A DNA stretch of 64,000 nt from Gordonia jinhuaensis (GTDB taxonomy: Bacteria; Actinomycetota; Actinomycetes; Mycobacteriales; Mycobacteriaceae): positions 62,001-126,000 of the forward strand of contig NZ_BMGC01000006.1 in NCBI RefSeq assembly GCF_014639795.1, in the 5' to 3' direction. Below are positions 40,923 through 54,293 of the stretch, in pieces; within the stretch, counting starts at the first letter, position 1, and each line of letters begins with the position of its first letter. The notes beneath the pieces were generated by a model. It did not search any database, was not told where the DNA came from, and was given only the letters and a program-made list of their open reading frames with translations. Position numbers and translations under genes: made by a program.

Positions 40923-41117
40923 TCAGTATCGCGTGTGGTTGCCGGACGTGTGGTTGCCGGACTTCGAGCCGGATCCGGTGAACCAGCGGACGACGGTGAT
41001 GGTCCCGATCGCTGCGAGAATCAGCAGCACGATCGCGGCGATGCCCTTGATCGCGGCGGCGAGCACCCCGAACAACAGCCAGACCACCACGATCGCCAGT
41101 GCGACCTTCCACCACAT
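40923..41117 (-). CDS. 64-aa membrane protein behind pspA
   Basis: A small protein with two hydrophobic spans (VALAIVVVWLLFGVLAAAI and GIAAIVLLILAAIGTITVV) and a short polar tail ending SGNHT-SGNHT-RY. The tail duplication is encoded by a perfect 15-bp repeat. It starts 4 nt after the pspA stop, so it is co-transcribed with it. It may anchor PspA to the membrane, the role reported for the unrelated PspM (Rv2743c) in M. tuberculosis; that is inferred from position. Confidence 0.75.
   Translation of the reverse strand: MWWKVALAIVVVWLLFGVLAAAIKGIAAIVLLILAAIGTITVVRWFTGSGSKSGNHTSGNHTRY
40932..40961. repeat. perfect 2 x 15-bp in-frame repeat near a gene end
   Basis: CGTGTGGTTGCCGGA occurs twice back to back and encodes the duplicated SGNHT pentapeptide at the C-terminus of the 64-aa membrane protein. 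Confidence 0.93.
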
Positions 41118-41120
41118 GAC

Positions 41121-41930
41121 TCAGTTTCCCTCGACCTGCTTGTCGGGCGTCTCCTGCCCGATCTGCGGCGTCTGCTCGGCACTCTGGGCCTTCGGCAGCG
41201 CCTCGGAGCGCATGCTTGCGCGGATCTCCTCGAGCTTGCTGTGTCCGGCCATCTGCGTACTCGCCTGCTGGACCTCCATCATGCGGCCCTGCACAGAGTT
41301 GCGTGACAACTCCGCCGACCCCAGCGCGTTGGCGTAGCGGCGTTCGATCTTGTCTCGCACCTGGTCGAGGCTGGGTGTGTTACCCGGCGCGGAGAGCTCG
41401 TCCATCTGGTTCAGCGATGCGCTGACCTGTTCCTGCATCTTGGCCTGCTCGAGCTGGGTCAGCAGCTTGGAACGCTGGGCGAGCTTGTCCTGCAGCATCA
41501 TCGAATTCTGCTCGACGGCCTGCTTGGCCTGTGTCGCCGCCTGCAGCGACTGGTCGTGCAGGGCCTTGAGATCCTCGACGCTCTGCTCGGCGGTCACGAG
41601 TTGAGCTGCGAACGCCTCGGCGGCGTTGGTGTACTCGGTGGCCTTCTTCACGTCACCGGCTGCGGTGGCCTGATCGGCCAGTGTCAGCGCCTGACGGGTG
41701 TTGGCGCCGAGCTTCTCGACCTCCTCGAGCTGACGGCTCAGCTTCATCTCCAGCTGACGCTGGTTCCCGATGACCGCGGCGGCCTGCTGCGACAACGCCT
41801 GATGCTGGCGCTGCGCGTCCTCGATGGCCTGCTGGATCTGCACCTTCGGGTCGGCATACTCGTCGACCTTGGCGTTACCCAACGCCATCATGTACTTCCA
41901 CGCCTTCACGAACGGGTTCGGCTTGGCCAT
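41121..41930 (-). CDS. pspA: phage-shock protein A (35-kDa antigen homologue)
   Basis: A 269-aa PspA/IM30 coiled-coil protein, nearly collinear with the mycobacterial 35-kDa antigen (Rv2744c): [20 protein letters not shown] at the start, [61 protein letters not shown] and the C-terminal [19 protein letters not shown]. It binds stressed membranes and restrains ClgR in mycobacteria. The ATG at 41930 matches the family start. It is preceded by clgR and followed by a small membrane gene, a clgR-pspA-membrane-protein set. Confidence 0.95.
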   Translation of the reverse strand: MAKPNPFVKAWKYMMALGNAKVDEYADPKVQIQQAIEDAQRQHQALSQQAAAVIGNQRQLEMKLSRQLEEVEKLGANTRQALTLADQATAAGDVKKATEYTNAAEAFAAQLVTAEQSVEDLKALHDQSLQAATQAKQAVEQNSMMLQDKLAQRSKLLTQLEQAKMQEQVSASLNQMDELSAPGNTPSLDQVRDKIERRYANALGSAELSRNSVQGRMMEVQQASTQMAGHSKLEEIRASMRSEALPKAQSAEQTPQIGQETPDKQVEGN

Positions 41931-42165
41931 CGGTGTGCGCTGCTCCATGTCGGTACTGGCAGTCGGTGTGGACTGTCGGGTGGAAAGGACGGGACCCAGC
42001 GGATGTGTCGCCTCCGCTGGGAACCGACGACCACTGAGACCCGACGACCGGCAACGAGAAGGTAAACCGATCACGTCCAATCTAGCGTGTTCAGCCTCAC
42101 TGGTGGTCGATCGCAGACCCTGAGATCCACCCCGAGGATCCACCCGGAGACAGGGATGGATCGAT

Positions 42166-42498
42166 TCAGGCCGCGCGCAGCGGCGCGGGCACCGGACGAG
42201 GGATGACCACTTTGGTGTCGGGATCGAGGGCAACCGCACCCGAGGTCTGCGACCGGCCGGCCGAATCCCCCCGCAACACCGTGCCCGCCTGTTCGAGGAC
42301 GTCGGCGATCTCCACCTCGAGGGCGTCACAGATCGCCGCCAGCAGCTCGCTGGAGGCCTCCTTCTGCCCACGCTCGACCTCGGACAGGTAGCCCAGGCTC
42401 ACGCGAGCCGTCGACGACACCTCACGCAGCGTGCGTCCCTGATCTGTCCTGGTCCGGCGCAGGCGGTCACCGAGTGCTTCACGAAGCAGTAATGCCAT
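42166..42498 (-). CDS. clgR: XRE-family stress regulator ClgR
   Basis: A 110-aa regulator with an HTH_3 domain at residues 8-65 ([20 protein letters not shown] ... [23 protein letters not shown]) and a C-terminal tail ending PVPAPLRAA, where Clp-dependent degradation of ClgR family members acts. It activates clp proteases and pspA in relatives. The ATG at 42498 has GAGGAGA upstream. It lies between cinA and pspA on one strand. Confidence 0.92.
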   Translation of the reverse strand: MALLLREALGDRLRRTRTDQGRTLREVSSTARVSLGYLSEVERGQKEASSELLAAICDALEVEIADVLEQAGTVLRGDSAGRSQTSGAVALDPDTKVVIPRPVPAPLRAA

Positions 42499-42559
42499 TC
42501 GGTTTCTCCTCACCTCTGCACGTGCAACGCATCGAGGGCCCGATCGGTTCCCTCGGCGA

Positions 42560-43150
42560 TCAACGAGCCTGCGGCGGCACCGGCGCGTCGGCGATCCACG
42601 AGAGCAGCAGATCGGTGGCGTGTGCTGCCGACTGTGACCGGACGTCCCATCGGTCGCCCTCGATCGCCAGCCTGCTCACGCGGGTGTCGTCGACCCCTGC
42701 GTGACGGTAGGCCAGGCCGCAGTAGACCTCGCCGGGCAGGTGACCGTCCTGGGCGTCGGGACCGGCGACACCGGTCAACGACACGCCCCAGTCGGCGCCG
42801 CAGCGCCGCATCGCCCCGCGTGCCAGCGCACGAGCGGTGGCCACCGACACCGGTCCGTGTTCGGCGAGGGTGCGTTCGTCCACGTCGGCCAGCGAGTGTT
42901 TGAGATCGGTGGCGTACACGATCAGTCCGCCGCGCAGGACCGCACTCGACCCGGGCACTCCGGCGATCGAGGCCGCCAGCAGTCCCGCGGTCAACGACTC
43001 GGCCGTGGCCACCGTCTCCCCGCGTCCGGTCAGGGCTGCGACCAGTTCCCGCGCGCGGATCTGCCCGACCAACGGGTCGCCCGCGGCCGGTGACTGCGAT
43101 GAAGCTGAAGCAGCCGGTGACTCCGATGATGCCGATGACTGCGACGTCAC
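42560..43150 (-). CDS. cinA: CinA C-terminal nicotinamide-nucleotide amidohydrolase
   Basis: A 196-aa CinA-C domain protein (PncC type): [24 protein letters not shown] (about 46-69), [24 protein letters not shown] and GEVYCGLAY. It deamidates NMN to nicotinic acid mononucleotide, salvaging NAD. The first 25 residues are a Ser/Ala/Pro-rich stretch encoded by a degenerate 27-bp repeat. It overlaps the pgsA stop by 4 nt. Confidence 0.92.
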   Translation of the reverse strand: MTSQSSASSESPAASASSQSPAAGDPLVGQIRARELVAALTGRGETVATAESLTAGLLAASIAGVPGSSAVLRGGLIVYATDLKHSLADVDERTLAEHGPVSVATARALARGAMRRCGADWGVSLTGVAGPDAQDGHLPGEVYCGLAYRHAGVDDTRVSRLAIEGDRWDVRSQSAAHATDLLLSWIADAPVPPQAR

Positions 43151-43884
43151 CGCGCGTCGCGCTCACCGGCCGACGAGCGGCTGCCCGTCGATGAGTGGTC
43201 GGCAGTCGATGCCGGATCGCTCACGGCCGCGTCGTGCCGACGTGCCGCGTCGGCGGCTGCGCGTCCGCGGGCCCGCAGCAGCAGCGCATGCCAGAGGTAG
43301 TCGACACCGGTCACCACCGTCACCACCAGCGCGGCCATCATGATGACCACCGCGACCACATGCCCCGCAGCCGGTAGCGGCAGGATGTAGAGCCCGATGG
43401 CGATCGATTGAAGCAGGGTCTTGAGCTTTCCGCCCCGGCTCGCGGCGATCACCCCGTGGCGCAGCACCCAGAACCGCAGAGCGGTGATACCCAGTTCACG
43501 GGCGAGGATCACGATGGTCACCCACCACCACAGATCGCCGAGGATCGACAGACCGATCAGCGCAGAACCCATGAGCGCCTTGTCGGCGATCGGGTCGGCG
43601 AGCTTGCCGAAATCGGTGATCAGGCCACGAGAGCGGGCGATCATCCCGTCGTAGCGGTCGGTGATCGCCGCGACCGCGAAGATCGCGAACGCGACGATGC
43701 GCCACACCGTGTTGTGACCGCCGTCGGCGAACAGCGCCACGAGGAAGACCGGGACGAGCACGATGCGAAACGAGGTCAGGATGTTGGCGATGTTGACCAC
43801 CGGCACCGAGTTGACGGGGTCGGTGATCGGGTCAGGTCCGCGCGCCGCCGAACCCGGACGCGACTCGGACGTGCCGGCACTCAT
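43147..43884 (-). CDS. pgsA: CDP-alcohol phosphatidyltransferase, PgsA family
   Basis: A 245-aa integral membrane enzyme with about five transmembrane helices and the CDP-alcohol signature DG-x2-AR-x8-G-x3-D-x3-D (DGMIARSRGLITDFGKLADPIAD). It likely makes phosphatidylglycerol phosphate from CDP-diacylglycerol and glycerol 3-phosphate; the equivalent locus in M. tuberculosis is pgsA3. The ATG at 43884 has AGGGGA upstream; a GTG at 43974 would add 30 residues. The Ala/Ser/Arg-rich C-terminal tail is cytoplasmic. Coupled to cinA. Confidence 0.92.
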   Translation of the reverse strand: MSAGTSESRPGSAARGPDPITDPVNSVPVVNIANILTSFRIVLVPVFLVALFADGGHNTVWRIVAFAIFAVAAITDRYDGMIARSRGLITDFGKLADPIADKALMGSALIGLSILGDLWWWVTIVILARELGITALRFWVLRHGVIAASRGGKLKTLLQSIAIGLYILPLPAAGHVVAVVIMMAALVVTVVTGVDYLWHALLLRARGRAAADAARRHDAAVSDPASTADHSSTGSRSSAGERDAR

Positions 43885-44179
43885 GCGATCCCCTGCCGAC
43901 GCGCCACGGGGTGCACACCACTCGAGGACATCGGCGTCGGACGTCGGGGCGACCACCCGGAGATCGGACGACACGGCCGGGACGCGCTCGGAATTGTCAC
44001 GTTCGCGCCTGCACTCACGCCGTCAAGCCTAGACGAGGAGCCCGTCCCGGCGACCGGCAACCGTCATCACGGCCGTGACCGACACGATTGATCACACCGG
44101 CTGCCTGTCGAGACGGTGGGCGCAGATCACCCCGCGACACTCGTCGACACGCCGCCGCGATGCTCTAACCTCGTCTGTC

Positions 44180-44764
44180 ATGACCTCGGACGAGTCCTCC
44201 TGCGAGACACGCGACTCCGCATCCACGGACACGCCGCCGCTGATCCGTCGGGCACGCACGTCCGACGTCGGCCGGATCAAGGAGATCATCGACATCTTCT
44301 CCGGCCGGATCCTGCTGGAGAAGAACCTCGTCACGCTCTACGAGTCGGTGCAGGAGTTCTGGGTGGCCGAGGTCGAGGGCACCGTCGTGGGGTGCGGAGC
44401 ACTGCACGTGCTGTGGGCCGATCTCGGCGAAGTGCGCACGGTCGCCGTCGACCCGGTGTGCAAGGGACGCGGAATCGGCCATCAACTGGTCGCGCGGCTG
44501 CTCGACGTCGCCCGCGAACTGCAACTGTCGCGGGTGTTCGTACTCACTTTCGAGACGTCGTTCTTCGGCCGGCACGGTTTCCGGGAAATCGACGGCACCC
44601 CCGTAACCGCCGAGGTCTACGAGGAGATGTGCCGCTCCTACGACGCGGGCGTCGCCGAATTCCTCGACTTGAGCTACGTCAAGCCCAACACCCTGGGAAA
44701 CACCCGCATGCTGGCCGTACTCGACGAGACCGACCACGGGTCGGGCATCGGGCCGACCACCTGA
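44180..44764 (+). CDS. argA: short-form N-acetylglutamate synthase (GNAT, Rv2747-like)
   Basis: A 194-aa GNAT acetyltransferase with VGCGALHVLWADLGEVRTVAV and the acetyl-CoA loop CKGRGIGHQLVARLLD (about 95-111). It corresponds to Rv2747, the small NAGS that starts arginine biosynthesis in mycobacteria. TAACCT eight bases before the ATG and no ribosome site suggest a leaderless mRNA. The gene ends in a duplicated CTGATCAGC. Confidence 0.87.
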   Translation: MTSDESSCETRDSASTDTPPLIRRARTSDVGRIKEIIDIFSGRILLEKNLVTLYESVQEFWVAEVEGTVVGCGALHVLWADLGEVRTVAVDPVCKGRGIGHQLVARLLDVARELQLSRVFVLTFETSFFGRHGFREIDGTPVTAEVYEEMCRSYDAGVAEFLDLSYVKPNTLGNTRMLAVLDETDHGSGIGPTT

Positions 44765-44778
44765 TCAGCCTGATCAGC
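44761..44778. repeat. 2 x 9-bp repeat duplicating the argA stop
   Basis: CTGATCAGC occurs twice in tandem; the first copy holds the TGA of the acetyltransferase gene and the second repeats it in the same frame nine bases on. Confidence 0.8.
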
Positions 44779-44853
44779 ACCGGCCCCGCCCGTCCCGATC
44801 ACCGAGCTCATGCCGACCATCCCGTTCACCGACCCCGAAAGGCCGTTCTCGCC

Positions 44854-45135
44854 ATGCCGCTGTTCGCCGTGCATCACACCTACTCCCCTGATCACGCCGG
44901 GATCCGCGACGAGCACCGCCCGGCCCACCGCGAATGGCTCAAGTCGCTCTACGACACCGGCGTTCTCAAGCTCTCGGGTCCCTACGCCGACGGTCTGGGC
45001 GCGCTGTTGATGTTCGAGGCCGACACCGCAGACGAGCTGCGCGCAACCCTCTCCGACGATCCGTTCGCGCGTGCGCAGGCGATCGCCGATGTGCGCGTCG
45101 ACGAGTGGGTGAACGTCTACAGCCCGTTCTCCTGA
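44854..45135 (+). CDS. YciI-family small protein
   Basis: A 93-aa YCII-domain protein: PLFAVHHTYSP at the start, conserved HRPAHREWLKSLYDTGVLKLSGPYAD, and DDPFARAQAIADVRVDEW at the end. Family members carry a His-Asp pair of possible catalytic use; the role here is unknown. It stands 89 nt after the argA-like gene on the same strand. Confidence 0.88.
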   Translation: MPLFAVHHTYSPDHAGIRDEHRPAHREWLKSLYDTGVLKLSGPYADGLGALLMFEADTADELRATLSDDPFARAQAIADVRVDEWVNVYSPFS

Positions 45136-45166
45136 CGCGCACCGAGCCCACACCCACGGTTCCGCA

Positions 45167-46222
45167 CTAATCTCGCTGTCTCGGCTCGTGCAGGCTCGGT
45201 TGCTCCTGCGACGATCGCTGTGATGCCGCCGCATCGACCGCTTCCCGCTGTTCGGCGCGTCGGGAGGCGACCAGACTCAGCACAGTCGTGATGACGAGAG
45301 TGCCCACGATGACCCCGAGCGAGACGGCCGTGGAGATCTCCGGGACGGCCACGTGATGACCGCCGTTGATGAACGGCAGCGTGTTCTCGTGCAGCGCATG
45401 CAGGATCAGCTTCACACCGATGAAGGCGAGGATCAGCGACAGTCCGTAGGTGAGGTACACCAGGCGATCGAGCAGTCCGCCGAGCAGGAAGTACAGCTGA
45501 CGAAGGCCCATCAACGCGAAGGCATTGGCCGCGAACACCAGGTACGGCTCCTGGGTGAGCCCGTAGATGGCGGGAATCGAGTCGAGAGCGAACAAGACGT
45601 CGGTGAAGCCGATGATCACCAGGACCAGCAGCATCGGGGTGATCATCCGTTTGCCGTTGACGCGGGCGGTCAGCCGGTCGCCCTGGAATTCGTCGGTGGT
45701 GCGGAACACCCGCTTGACCACACGTTCGAGCCTGGTCTCCCGCTTCTCCTCGTGTTCGACCGGATCGTCGCCCTCGCGCAGTAGCTTCACCGCGGTGAGC
45801 ACCAGGAACAGACCGAACAGGTAGAACACCCAGCTGTAGGCGTCGATGGCCGCGGCGCCGACCGCGATGAAGGCGCCGCGCATGACCAGTGCCATCACGA
45901 TCCCGAGCAGCAGCACCTTCTGCTGGTATTCGCGGGGCACCGCGAATTTGGACATGATGACCACGAAGACGAAGAGGTTGTCGACCGACAGCGCCTTCTC
46001 GGTCACGTATCCGGCGAAGTACTCGCCGCCGTACGTGCCGCCCCAGTGCCACCAGACGAACAGTCCGAAGAGGATCGCGATGGTGATGTAGACCGCCGAC
46101 CAGATGCCGGACTCTTTGAGGGTCGGCGCGTGCGGCGTACGCACGTGGGCGAAGAAATCGAAGACGAAGAGTCCGAGTATCACCACGCAGGTGACGATCC
46201 AGACGGTCAGAGAAACGTGCAC
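45167..46222 (-). CDS. terC: TerC/Alx-family membrane protein (putative Mn2+ exporter)
   Basis: A 351-aa integral membrane protein of the TerC family with about eight transmembrane helices and the acidic family motifs EKALSVDNLFVFVVIMSKF and TDVLFALDSIPAIYGLTQEP. Members export manganese or protect metalloenzymes. GTG 46222 is chosen because GGAGG lies five bases upstream and begins just before the first helix (LTVWIVTCVVILGLFVF). Its leader carries a manganese riboswitch, so it should be induced by Mn2+. It follows ftsK on the same strand but has its own promoter. Confidence 0.93.
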   Translation of the reverse strand: MHVSLTVWIVTCVVILGLFVFDFFAHVRTPHAPTLKESGIWSAVYITIAILFGLFVWWHWGGTYGGEYFAGYVTEKALSVDNLFVFVVIMSKFAVPREYQQKVLLLGIVMALVMRGAFIAVGAAAIDAYSWVFYLFGLFLVLTAVKLLREGDDPVEHEEKRETRLERVVKRVFRTTDEFQGDRLTARVNGKRMITPMLLVLVIIGFTDVLFALDSIPAIYGLTQEPYLVFAANAFALMGLRQLYFLLGGLLDRLVYLTYGLSLILAFIGVKLILHALHENTLPFINGGHHVAVPEISTAVSLGVIVGTLVITTVLSLVASRRAEQREAVDAAASQRSSQEQPSLHEPRQRD

Positions 46223-46245
46223 ATGAACCTCCAGCTCACAACTTA

Positions 46246-46368
46246 CGTTTGTGTGCCAGAGGTCTCTCCCGCGTGGACGAACCACGCCGACGGGTCCGGG
46301 CTGCACCGGGTGCGGCCGTATTGACGAGCCCGTCGCGACAGGGATACTCCCCTCAGTGACCCCGTGAA
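46246..46368 (-). promoter_or_regulatory. yybP-ykoY manganese riboswitch of terC
   Basis: Read leftward, the leader shows the conserved blocks of this class in order: GAGGGGAGTA (ending 46345), CTCGTCAATACGG, the CCCGG-ACCCGTCGGC internal-loop segment, and GAGAGACCTCTGG (46268-46256). GAGG near the 5' end pairs with CCTC near the 3' end to close P1. The P1 3' strand GACCTC (46264-46259) is also complementary to GAGGTT over the terC ribosome site (46231-46226), suggesting translational control: Mn2+ holds P1 together and frees the site. The class identity is from recalled consensus. Confidence 0.9.
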
Positions 46369-46396
46369 GGTTACCGGCTCTTTACGAGCGCGGCAA
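46368..46396 (-). promoter_or_regulatory. terC promoter
   Basis: TTGCCG (complement of 46391-46396) and TAACCT (complement of 46368-46373) are exactly 17 bp apart. The expected start, about 46361, falls right before the riboswitch. The -35 lies 12 bases beyond the ftsK stop. Confidence 0.7.
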
Positions 46397-46407
46397 CCGT
46401 CGGTCGA

Positions 46408-49377
46408 TCACTGCTCCGTGGGCTCGTCCGCCTCGCCCCCGCCGGTGATCGAGGCGATCACACCGGCGAGATCCTCCGGCTTGACGAGTACCTCACGCGC
46501 CTTGGACCCTTCGCTGGGGCCCACCACCCCGCGCGTCTCCATCAGGTCCATCAGACGCCCGGCCTTGGCGAACCCGACGCGCAGCTTGCGTTGCAGCATC
46601 GAGGTCGAGCCGAACTGGCTGGAGACCACGAGTTCGATGGCCTGCAGCAGGTCGTCGAGGTCGTTGCCGATGTCGGCGTCGATCTCCTTCTTGTCGCCGG
46701 CCTTGGCCGTCGTCACGCCTTCGGTGTACTCGGGATCGGCCTGTTCCTTGGCGAAGTCGACGACCGCGGCGATCTCCTCGTCGGTGATGAACGCACCCTG
46801 CATGCGCACCGGCCGACTCGCCCCCATCGGCAGGAACAGCCCGTCACCCATACCGATGAGCTTCTCGGCTCCCGGCTGGTCGAGGATCACGCGTGAGTCG
46901 GTCAGCGACGAGGTCGCGAAGGCCAACCGGGACGGCACGTTGGTCTTGATCAGACCGGTCACCACGTCGACCGACGGTCGCTGGGTCGCGAGCACCAGGT
47001 GGATGCCGGCCGCACGCGCCTTCTGGGTGATCCGCACGATGGCGTCCTCGACGTCGCGGGGGGCGGTCATCATCAGGTCGGCGAGCTCGTCGACGATCGC
47101 GAGGATGTAGGGATAGGGCTTGTAGACCCGCTCGGATCCCAGCGGGGTGGTGATCTCCCCGGATCGGACCTTGGCGTTGAAGTCGTCGATGTGACGCACC
47201 TTCGAGGCCTTCATGTCCTGATAGCGCTGTTCCATCTCCTCCACCAGCCAGGCCAGCGCCGCTGCCGCCTTCTTGGGCTGGGTGATGATGGGCGTGATCA
47301 GGTGCGGGATGCCCTCATAGGGTGTGAGCTCGACCATCTTCGGGTCGATGAGGATCATCCGCACATCCTCGGGTGTCGCACGTGTCAGCAGCGACACGAG
47401 CATCGAGTTCACGAAGCTCGACTTACCCGAGCCGGTGGAACCGGCCACCAGCAGATGCGGCATCTTCGCCAGGTTGGCGCTGACGTAGTCGCCCTCGATG
47501 TCCTTGCCCAGCCCGATGATCAGCGGATGGCCGTCTTTGCGGGTCGACGGCGATTTGAGCACGTCGGCCAGACGCACCATCTCGCGGTCGGCGTTGGGGA
47601 CCTCGATGCCGACCGCGGACTTGCCCGGGATGGGCGCGAGCAGTCGCACGTTGTCGGTCGCCGCGGCGTAGGCGATGTTGCGGTGCAGTGCGGTGATCTT
47701 CTCGACCTTCACACCCGGACCCAGTTCCACCTCATAGCGGGTGACGGTGGGTCCGCGGGTGAAGCCGGTGACCGCCGCGTCGATCTTGAACTGCTCGAGC
47801 ACCGCCGAGATGCGTTCGATCATCTCGTCGTTGGCCGCGCTGCGCGCCTTGGGTGGATCGCCGTCGACGAGCAGTGACGCCGGCGGCAGCCGGTAATCGC
47901 TGTCGTCGTCACGCTCGACGAGACTGCCGGCGAACTCCTCGGCGGGCGTCTTGGCGGGCTCGGGCTCCCGTGCCGACTGTCGTGCGGCCGTCCGGTCGAT
48001 GACGCGGGTGCGTGCCGAGTGCGCCGGCGCCGCGGGCTGAGCCTCGGCGTCGTCGGCCGGTGCGTAGCCGGCACTGCCGTCGTCGGCCACACCGGCCGCC
48101 GGCGCGTCCGGTTGGGCGCTTGCGGTGCGCGTGCGCGACCTGCGCGGCGCCGGGGCCGACGCGGCAGGATCGATACGCGTGGTCGGTTCGTCGGGCGGGT
48201 AGTTGAGGTAGGGATCGGCGGCCCCAGGATCCCCGTAGAGATCGGCATCCGAGGGGACGTCGCCGACAGTCGCCGACCAGGCGGCGCGAGGGGACCCCCG
48301 AGACAGCCTGCGCGTGAGATCAGGGTCGTCGTCGAACCGTTCCGGGCCGAGGTCTTCCTCGAGCGCATCGTCATCGTCGAGGTCGTCCTCACCATGACCC
48401 CTGTCACCGAGCCCCAGGTAGAGCGCTGCCCGGTCGATCACCTCACGCACGGTGAGACCGAATCCCAGCAGCACACCGAATGCCATGCACAGCACCAGGA
48501 TCGGGACCGAGATCCATGCGGTGACACCCGTGGTCAGGGGGCCGGCGACAGCAAAGCCGAGAAACCCACCCGCGTGTGCACGCGCATCGAATCCGCTCGG
48601 CGATCCCGACACCAGGTGCCACAGACCCACCAGGGGTAGCCCGATGAGCAGCCCCGCACCGATGTAGGCACCGCGGCGGTTCGGGTTCGGCGCACGTCGC
48701 ATGAGGATCAATGCGATCACCAGAAGCAGCGGCGGAACCAGGACCGCCGCCGAGCCCACCAGCGATCTGATGGCGGCATCGAAGAAGCTCCCGATCGGTC
48801 CACCGGCGGAGAACCAGACGGCGGCGAAGAGCACCAGTGCGATGACGATGATGACCAGGGCAAGGGCGTCGCGACCGTGGGTGTGGCCAGGACGGGTGTC
48901 CGCCGGGTCTGTCGGCTCTGTCGAACCACGCCGAGACTCTGTCGAACCGCGCCGGGGCGGTGACGCCTCGGCGCCACCGAACTCGTCCTCGTGCCCGGTC
49001 CTCTCTCGCGTCGCCCTGTCGTTCTTGGAACCCGCTTGCTTGGATCCCGCTTGCTTGGACCCCGATTCCTTGGAACCCGATTCCTTGGATCCGCTGCGCA
49101 CCACGTTGCCCACCCCGCGGGCGAGCAGCCCGAATCCGGCCCCGACGCCGCGTCCGACACCGCCGAGAACCGAGGTACGCGGCGCCGACTGGGGCGTGGC
49201 CCGGGCGCTGCGACCGCCGGACGCCGACCGTGAGGATCGACCCCCGGACGTCGACCGTCCCGCCGACGTCCCGCGACCGCCCGAGGTGGCCGACGTCGCG
49301 CGCGAACCAGCTGCGCGGCTGGCCGGTGCGCCTCGGGACGAGCTGGCACGCGTGCGTGTCGTGGGCTTCGCAGACAT
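46408..49377 (-). CDS. ftsK: DNA translocase FtsK
   Basis: A 989-aa FtsK/SpoIIIE. A Ser/Arg/Gly-rich N-terminus (residues 1-130) holds four tandem [10 protein letters not shown] pentapeptides, then four transmembrane helices (about 160-330), an acidic linker and the motor: Walker [53 protein letters not shown], and a C-terminal gamma domain ([24 protein letters not shown]). It moves DNA and clears the septum at division. ATG 49377 has GGTGA upstream; 49389 is an alternative. Confidence 0.96.
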   Translation of the reverse strand: MSAKPTTRTRASSSRGAPASRAAGSRATSATSGGRGTSAGRSTSGGRSSRSASGGRSARATPQSAPRTSVLGGVGRGVGAGFGLLARGVGNVVRSGSKESGSKESGSKQAGSKQAGSKNDRATRERTGHEDEFGGAEASPPRRGSTESRRGSTEPTDPADTRPGHTHGRDALALVIIVIALVLFAAVWFSAGGPIGSFFDAAIRSLVGSAAVLVPPLLLVIALILMRRAPNPNRRGAYIGAGLLIGLPLVGLWHLVSGSPSGFDARAHAGGFLGFAVAGPLTTGVTAWISVPILVLCMAFGVLLGFGLTVREVIDRAALYLGLGDRGHGEDDLDDDDALEEDLGPERFDDDPDLTRRLSRGSPRAAWSATVGDVPSDADLYGDPGAADPYLNYPPDEPTTRIDPAASAPAPRRSRTRTASAQPDAPAAGVADDGSAGYAPADDAEAQPAAPAHSARTRVIDRTAARQSAREPEPAKTPAEEFAGSLVERDDDSDYRLPPASLLVDGDPPKARSAANDEMIERISAVLEQFKIDAAVTGFTRGPTVTRYEVELGPGVKVEKITALHRNIAYAAATDNVRLLAPIPGKSAVGIEVPNADREMVRLADVLKSPSTRKDGHPLIIGLGKDIEGDYVSANLAKMPHLLVAGSTGSGKSSFVNSMLVSLLTRATPEDVRMILIDPKMVELTPYEGIPHLITPIITQPKKAAAALAWLVEEMEQRYQDMKASKVRHIDDFNAKVRSGEITTPLGSERVYKPYPYILAIVDELADLMMTAPRDVEDAIVRITQKARAAGIHLVLATQRPSVDVVTGLIKTNVPSRLAFATSSLTDSRVILDQPGAEKLIGMGDGLFLPMGASRPVRMQGAFITDEEIAAVVDFAKEQADPEYTEGVTTAKAGDKKEIDADIGNDLDDLLQAIELVVSSQFGSTSMLQRKLRVGFAKAGRLMDLMETRGVVGPSEGSKAREVLVKPEDLAGVIASITGGGEADEPTEQ
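49031..49090. repeat. 4 x 15-bp in-frame repeat in ftsK
   Basis: CCCGCTTGCTTGGAT-type units run four times from 49031 to 49090, encoding the GSKxxG pentapeptides in the disordered N-terminal region of FtsK. Confidence 0.9.
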
Positions 49378-49524
49378 GGGTCTCACCATAGTCGCCAGTG
49401 GCCCCACAAACCTCACCGGTCACACCTGCCCCAGGAGATCGTGTCCTTTTCGTGCCGGAGCACCGGCACGGCCGCTGTCAGACGCGGCGCGAGGTCGTGC
49501 CTCGGTCGTGCCCGACCCGGCCGT

Positions 49525-49556
49525 TCACATACCGAGCTGCTCACATACCGCGCTGG
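49525..49556. repeat. 2 x 16-bp repeat over a stop codon
   Basis: TCACATACCGAGCTGC and TCACATACCGCGCTGG are adjacent. The second begins with the complement of the stop codon of the TIGR03085-type gene (49541-49543); the first is a downstream copy in another frame. Confidence 0.88.
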
Positions 49557-50158
49557 CAGGCCGTCACCGCGGCGACGGCCTTCTCGTCGCCGTCGAAGGC
49601 CACCAGAACCTCGTCGCGACCGCTGACGAACAGCAACAGTTCACCGACGTCCCCGGTCACCGTCACCGCGGGCCCCTCCCCCACCGTCACCAGCGCCGAT
49701 CCGTCGGGTTCGGCGAGCGTGACGCGTGCACCGGACTTCTTGAGCGAGCGGCACATGGGTTTGACCGCTGTGCGCAGCGACTCAGCGTCCTCGTCGTCGA
49801 GGATGCGCGGCTGCCAGCCCGGTTGTGCGCGTCGGATGTCCTCGTGGTGGATGAACATCTCCGCGGAGTTGACCAGTGAATCCAGCGGCTTCATCGGCGA
49901 CCACCACGGCGGACCCGACGCGACATCGTCCAGCAGCTCCTGCCAGGGCTGTTGCGCGGTCGCGGACTGGACACGTTCGGTGTGCTCAGCCAGGCGCGGC
50001 ACCATGATCCCGACCGCTGCGTCGGGGCGTCGTTCGCGGATCACCAGATGCGCGAGCAGCGCACGGACATCCCACCCCTCACACAGTGTCGGGGCCTGAG
50101 GTCCGGCCGCAGAGGCCGTGCCGACCAGCGCGAGACGTTCCCGATGGGCGAAGCTCAT
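49541..50158 (-). CDS. TIGR03085-type DinB-like metal-binding protein
   Basis: A 205-aa protein of the mycothiol-dependent maleylpyruvate isomerase/DinB-like superfamily: early ALVGTASAAGPQAPTLCEGWDVRALLAHL (about 9-38), then NSAEMFIHHEDIRRAQPGW with the His/Glu ligands of the second helix. Together these suggest a divalent-metal site and possibly mycothiol-linked chemistry. The substrate is unknown. It lies between ftsK and rnj and is on the same strand as both. Confidence 0.8.
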   Translation of the reverse strand: MSFAHRERLALVGTASAAGPQAPTLCEGWDVRALLAHLVIRERRPDAAVGIMVPRLAEHTERVQSATAQQPWQELLDDVASGPPWWSPMKPLDSLVNSAEMFIHHEDIRRAQPGWQPRILDDEDAESLRTAVKPMCRSLKKSGARVTLAEPDGSALVTVGEGPAVTVTGDVGELLLFVSGRDEVLVAFDGDEKAVAAVTACQRGM

Positions 50159-50310
50159 GCCCCATGCTTACCAGCAAACCCCTCAGGCGCCACCGATTCG
50201 GGCCGACGCCTCGGGCGTGGGGTCCATCTCCAGGCCCAGATATCACTCAGTGGAACAGCCGCCTCAGATTTCGAGACCCGTGGCGTGCCGAAGCACCGGT
50301 CGATGCGGTG

Positions 50311-54222
<3,912 letters not shown>

Positions 54223-54229
54223 CCTGATT

Positions 54230-54253
54230 GTCCCCGACGCCCACGTCGGGGAC
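54230..54253. terminator. 10-bp hairpin between YcaQ-like gene and thyX
   Basis: GTCCCCGACG (54230-54239) and CGTCGGGGAC (54244-54253) pair perfectly around a 4-nt loop. Reading leftward it follows the YcaQ-like stop by 40 bases and precedes the thyX ATG by seven, so it may terminate upstream transcription or hide a ribosome site. No T run. Confidence 0.7.
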
Positions 54254-54293
54254 AGCATCGACCCCGGACACCGGGCACCCAGACCAGTCGGGG

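Noticed and set aside
41931-42371. pspA frame extended upstream by about 147 codons
   Set aside because: No ribosome site, low-complexity Arg/Pro translation, and the family begins with the NPFVKAW segment right after 41930.
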